Notes under the pieces: model-generated
What the model was told of the DNA's origin: nothing
Seen by the model: the letters and a program-made list of their open reading frames with translations, nothing else
Databases searched by the model: none
In this document: one piece after another, positions 22,466-25,008 of the stretch
Position numbering within the stretch: position 1 is the first letter of the stretch
Layout of the letters: each line of letters opens with the position of its first letter
Virus record (IMG/VR): IMGVR_UViG_3300044294_000224
Coordinates: 1-25,008 of that record
Strand: one strand, 5' to 3'
Source of the DNA: a virus
Length of the DNA: 25,008 bases
Made by a program: the position numbers and the translations under genes

Positions 22466-23024
22466 ACTCTTTTTTTAAACCATCAAGATATTTTAGGGCT
22501 TCAGCCTTTGCCTCTAATAATTTACTTTTTGATGATCCTACCCAATTTTCAACATCACCATTTTCCGTAATATATGAACTATTGGATTCGTTTATTTGAT
22601 CCTCAATCCATACTTGAAAATCCTTTTGTAAGCCTTCAATATCAGCATTAAATATATTTTTTTCATACTCTTCCCACTCTCCTTTTCGGCGAAGATTAGA
22701 CTCAAATATAACTTGACAATCAAAACAATGATTATACATGATATACCATTGTTTATCTAAACTAGGTTTCATCATTTTACTACAGGAAGGGCAGAATAAA
22801 GGAAGAATTATACCTTTTTTTGCTTTATCTAATTTAGTAATGTTTTGTTTTATCCCGTTTTTGATAGTCCATTTACGGCCATCTTCTTCCCAAATATCAC
22901 CTTCATTATGAAATTCTTGTACTTTTGTATAACCGACACTTTGCGTGGTTTTATCTCCGTATTTTTTAGTTACAAGATTACGGAGACGTTGTACATCACG
23001 CTCTTTGAATTGCTTCTTTAACAT
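22464..23024 (-). CDS. Conserved zinc-ribbon phage protein
   Basis: The product has 186 residues. The opening MLKKQFKERDVQRLRNLVTK and the segment DIWEEDGRKWTIKNGIKQNI are strongly conserved in an unnamed T4-like phage family. A four-Cys zinc ribbon is formed by C78-x2-C81 (FCPSCSKMM) and C100-x2-C103 (HCFDCQV). The C-terminal half is helical and charged. Function is unknown; nucleic-acid or protein binding through the ribbon is plausible. The start overlaps the end of the upstream gene by 29 bases in another frame. Confidence 0.87.
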   Translation of the reverse strand: MLKKQFKERDVQRLRNLVTKKYGDKTTQSVGYTKVQEFHNEGDIWEEDGRKWTIKNGIKQNITKLDKAKKGIILPLFCPSCSKMMKPSLDKQWYIMYNHCFDCQVIFESNLRRKGEWEEYEKNIFNADIEGLQKDFQVWIEDQINESNSSYITENGDVENWVGSSKSKLLEAKAEALKYLDGLKKE

Positions 23025-23517
23025 ATTTTCTTATTGTTTCTTGTATATCTTTTTTTATACTGATTGTATATTGATCTGGGGAAATTCCTGCGTTTTTCAT
23101 TACTTCTTTTATAATATTTGTAATATTAGGGGATACATTGCTTTTATATGGGAAATATATGCTATTTCCTTCTATTTCATATTTGAGTAAAGAAGATTCA
23201 CTGGATATTTGTTTGATTAAGTCATCAATAGCTTGTTTTGTTTTGGCAGGGAATGGTTTTCCTCTTTGTTTTTCTAGGGCTCTACGCTTCATAGGTACAG
23301 AAGGGCCAAAATAATCTTCAATGGCTTTATTAATTTTTGCATTATTTCTTAAATTAGAAATATATATTCCATAGTTTTCTATTTTGCTAAAAGCGGAGGA
23401 TAAGTCTTCTATCCCTATTCCGCCTTTGGGGGTTAATAGTATACCTACTGGATTTGATTGGATTCTTTTTTGAGATCCTAAACCATCATCTTCGTTTTCT
23501 CTTAATTTATAAGTCAT
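22996..23517 (-). CDS. Protein of unknown function
   Basis: The product has 173 residues from MTYKLRENEDDGLGSQKRIQ, using the ATG at 23517 that overlaps the previous stop by 11 bases. An ATG 17 codons upstream would lie deeper in the metallopeptidase gene and is less likely. The middle (KAIEDYFGPSVPMKRRALEK) is helical with a conserved-looking YFGPSVPM segment. The C-terminal third (SSLLKYEIEGNSIYFPYKSN) is alpha/beta and ends in an amphipathic helix IRKYVKEAIQRA similar to the shared leader. The family appears phage-specific; function unknown. Confidence 0.75.
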   Translation of the reverse strand: MTYKLRENEDDGLGSQKRIQSNPVGILLTPKGGIGIEDLSSAFSKIENYGIYISNLRNNAKINKAIEDYFGPSVPMKRRALEKQRGKPFPAKTKQAIDDLIKQISSESSLLKYEIEGNSIYFPYKSNVSPNITNIIKEVMKNAGISPDQYTISIKKDIQETIRKYVKEAIQRA

Positions 23518-25008
23518 ATTTTTTAAGTTGTTTAATTGTTTCGTTTGCTGAGGTGTGTAGTATGCCAATACCGCTTTTGGCTCTCCATTGTTCTATATTT
23601 GAGGGTCTATCGTCTATTAAGATAGCATTTGGATTAGCAGATTCTTGTTTTTGTTCTGCTGAACGTAATATAAGTTTTGTGCCTGGGATGTTATTTCTGA
23701 CCCACAAACGTTTACCTAAACGAGATGATTCTTCCATAGAGGGGGCTGACAATAATGAAGGGTTGTGTTTTTTAATATAACTCCAAAGTTGTCTACCATC
23801 TGGCATCCAATGAATACCAACCCAGAAACCAACACCTTGGTTATTAATTAGTTTCCAAAATTCTTTTTTTCCATGTTGGGCTTCAAATTCTTTAGGAGAT
23901 ATACCATTTGAAAATTCCTTAAAACGTTCATCAAAATCACATAACACCCCATCCATATCACAATATATTTCATACCCCCCGGTTCCCTTATCCCCTTTCT
24001 CTTCTCTCATTTTCCTACTATTTTCTTTAACCCCGTAACTAAAACGTACGGACATATTTTCAGATTGCCAAGTTTTTTTTGAAAGAGAATCTGCCCAATT
24101 TCGAAACATTATATTTCCTCTTTCGTATGCCTCTCTTTCGATTTCATCCAAATGAGAATCTTCGGTTGTATTTTGTGTTTTGATATTTCCTAATGTACCC
24201 TTTATATTTTGTTCATGATGTACTATTTCATGGCAAAACGAACGTAAAATGTCTTTAGGGTGACGATCTAAAGTATATAATACAATAGTTTTAGATTGTG
24301 GATTATAATATGCTGTTGTTCCTAAAATATTTTGAGCATTAGTTATATCGTCTTCTATAAATTGAACTTTAGGTAATGGTTGAATTTCCATACCTTGATT
24401 TATCATAAATTTAGATATTTCAAGAAGGAGTGGTTTGTATCCTGAGCCGTATGGAGAGGATTTGCCTGAATGGTTTGGTGCTACATTTTCTTTTAGTTTA
24501 CGTAAACGTTCTGTTTTTTCTTTAGATGCTTCTTTTCTCTGTTTGGCATATTCTAAAGCATTTTTTAAACGCGATTTAACCTCAGGATCTTTAGCTCTTT
24601 CATACGCGGCCCTAACACGTTGGTGTATTAGATTGATTATTTGAGATTGGCGAGCGTGTGGTTTGGATTTAAAGGATTCTTTAGATAAAGTATCTATAAT
24701 ATCCTGTTTAGTAGAAAATTTAACCTTTACAGTATCACTTGGATCTTCGTCTGTGTATAATCTACGGCCTGAACCTTTCGGCTTTTTGCCTGTACCTGTT
24801 TTAGGATCAGCTTCAGATATACCACCAGGTGTATCTAATTTTTTGCCTGTTATTACATCTGTATCATACCCACAAGTTCCTTCTTTTACTGCTCCTTTTT
24901 TTAATAAGTCGTATATTTGCTGTTTTTCTTCATCAGTAAGTCCATCAGGGAGAAATTGTTTAAAATCCTCTAAAGTTTTTTTTGGGTTGAGTAGTGTATC
25001 ACGAGCTG
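23507..25008 (-). CDS. Large fusion protein: Lys-rich helices, HExxH metallopeptidase, HAD-like phosphatase (5' end outside window)
   Basis: The frame is open from the right edge, so the true start lies beyond 25008. About 499 residues are visible; an internal Met at 24406 is not the gene start, because sequence upstream of it is clearly coding. Order: CGYDTDVITGKKLDTPGG; a long basic helical segment (HARQSQIINLIHQRVRAAYE); a metallopeptidase with CHEIVHHEQ (HExxH near 24232) and a downstream EIEREAYERG supplying a likely third ligand; then a HAD-type domain with YCDMDGVLCDFD (near 23959) and motif IDDRPSN near the end. Both active sites look intact. It may be a head or injected protein processed into enzymes; the exact role is unknown. 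Confidence 0.85.
   Translation of the reverse strand, partial: ARDTLLNPKKTLEDFKQFLPDGLTDEEKQQIYDLLKKGAVKEGTCGYDTDVITGKKLDTPGGISEADPKTGTGKKPKGSGRRLYTDEDPSDTVKVKFSTKQDIIDTLSKESFKSKPHARQSQIINLIHQRVRAAYERAKDPEVKSRLKNALEYAKQRKEASKEKTERLRKLKENVAPNHSGKSSPYGSGYKPLLLEISKFMINQGMEIQPLPKVQFIEDDITNAQNILGTTAYYNPQSKTIVLYTLDRHPKDILRSFCHEIVHHEQNIKGTLGNIKTQNTTEDSHLDEIEREAYERGNIMFRNWADSLSKKTWQSENMSVRFSYGVKENSRKMREEKGDKGTGGYEIYCDMDGVLCDFDERFKEFSNGISPKEFEAQHGKKEFWKLINNQGVGFWVGIHWMPDGRQLWSYIKKHNPSLLSAPSMEESSRLGKRLWVRNNIPGTKLILRSAEQKQESANPNAILIDDRPSNIEQWRAKSGIGILHTSANETIKQLKKYDL

Noticed and set aside
24404-24406. Start codon of the metallopeptidase-HAD gene at this Met
   Set aside because: The same frame is open to the window edge and reads as conserved, charged helical sequence, so this Met is internal.
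1-25008. tRNA genes
   Set aside because: Gaps are too short, and I saw no cloverleaf with a T-loop signature; a dedicated scan was not possible.

Overview
This window is a 25 kb piece of an A+T-rich, T4-like (T4-superfamily) tailed-phage genome, most likely from an uncultivated aquatic phage. All 33 coding segments read leftward (minus strand). They are tightly packed, many stops and starts overlap, and no gap exceeds 300 bases. The assignment rests on a gp17-type large terminase, a gp20-type portal and the start of a gp21-type prohead protease in that order, plus many small proteins of kinds I recognise from T4-like marine phages. Most starts lack a clear Shine-Dalgarno sequence and instead carry an A/T-only element. 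This would fit a host that initiates without Shine-Dalgarno pairing, such as a Bacteroidota species, but the host is inferred, not shown.

Right part (25008 to about 13.8 kb): a run of head-associated or internal proteins. It includes a large partial protein with an HExxH metallopeptidase and a HAD-phosphatase-like domain, a zinc-ribbon protein, an EF-hand protein, a PD-(D/E)XK-like protein, a multidomain ParB-like protein and a leucine-rich-repeat protein with 60-bp tandem repeats. A GIY-YIG homing endonuclease gene, broken by a frameshift, sits in this run (16228-16855).

Middle part (13.7 to 10.1 kb): an accessory block between two strong intrinsic terminators. It holds a second frameshifted GIY-YIG endonuclease, a flavin-dependent dehydrogenase split into two reading frames by a kinase-like gene, and two small proteins.

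Left part (10.1 kb to 1): the morphogenesis core. It has a P-loop kinase-like protein, a highly charged protein with a leader, a membrane-anchored protein, the terminase and portal (each interrupted by its own LAGLIDADG intein), four small head genes and the prohead protease.

The most striking pattern is a short amphipathic helix, roughly MKxxxLxxLIKExIxxEL, at the N terminus, C terminus or an internal junction of many otherwise unrelated proteins. It nearly always ends in Leu/Ile-x-Glu. In T4, capsid-targeting leaders on internal proteins are removed by gp21 protease after Leu/Ile-x-Glu. Since a gp21-like protease is encoded here, I infer a set of leader-tagged cargo proteins packed into the head and matured by that protease. 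The cargo would include a kinase-like protein, a ParB-like fusion and several Cys-rich or charged proteins.
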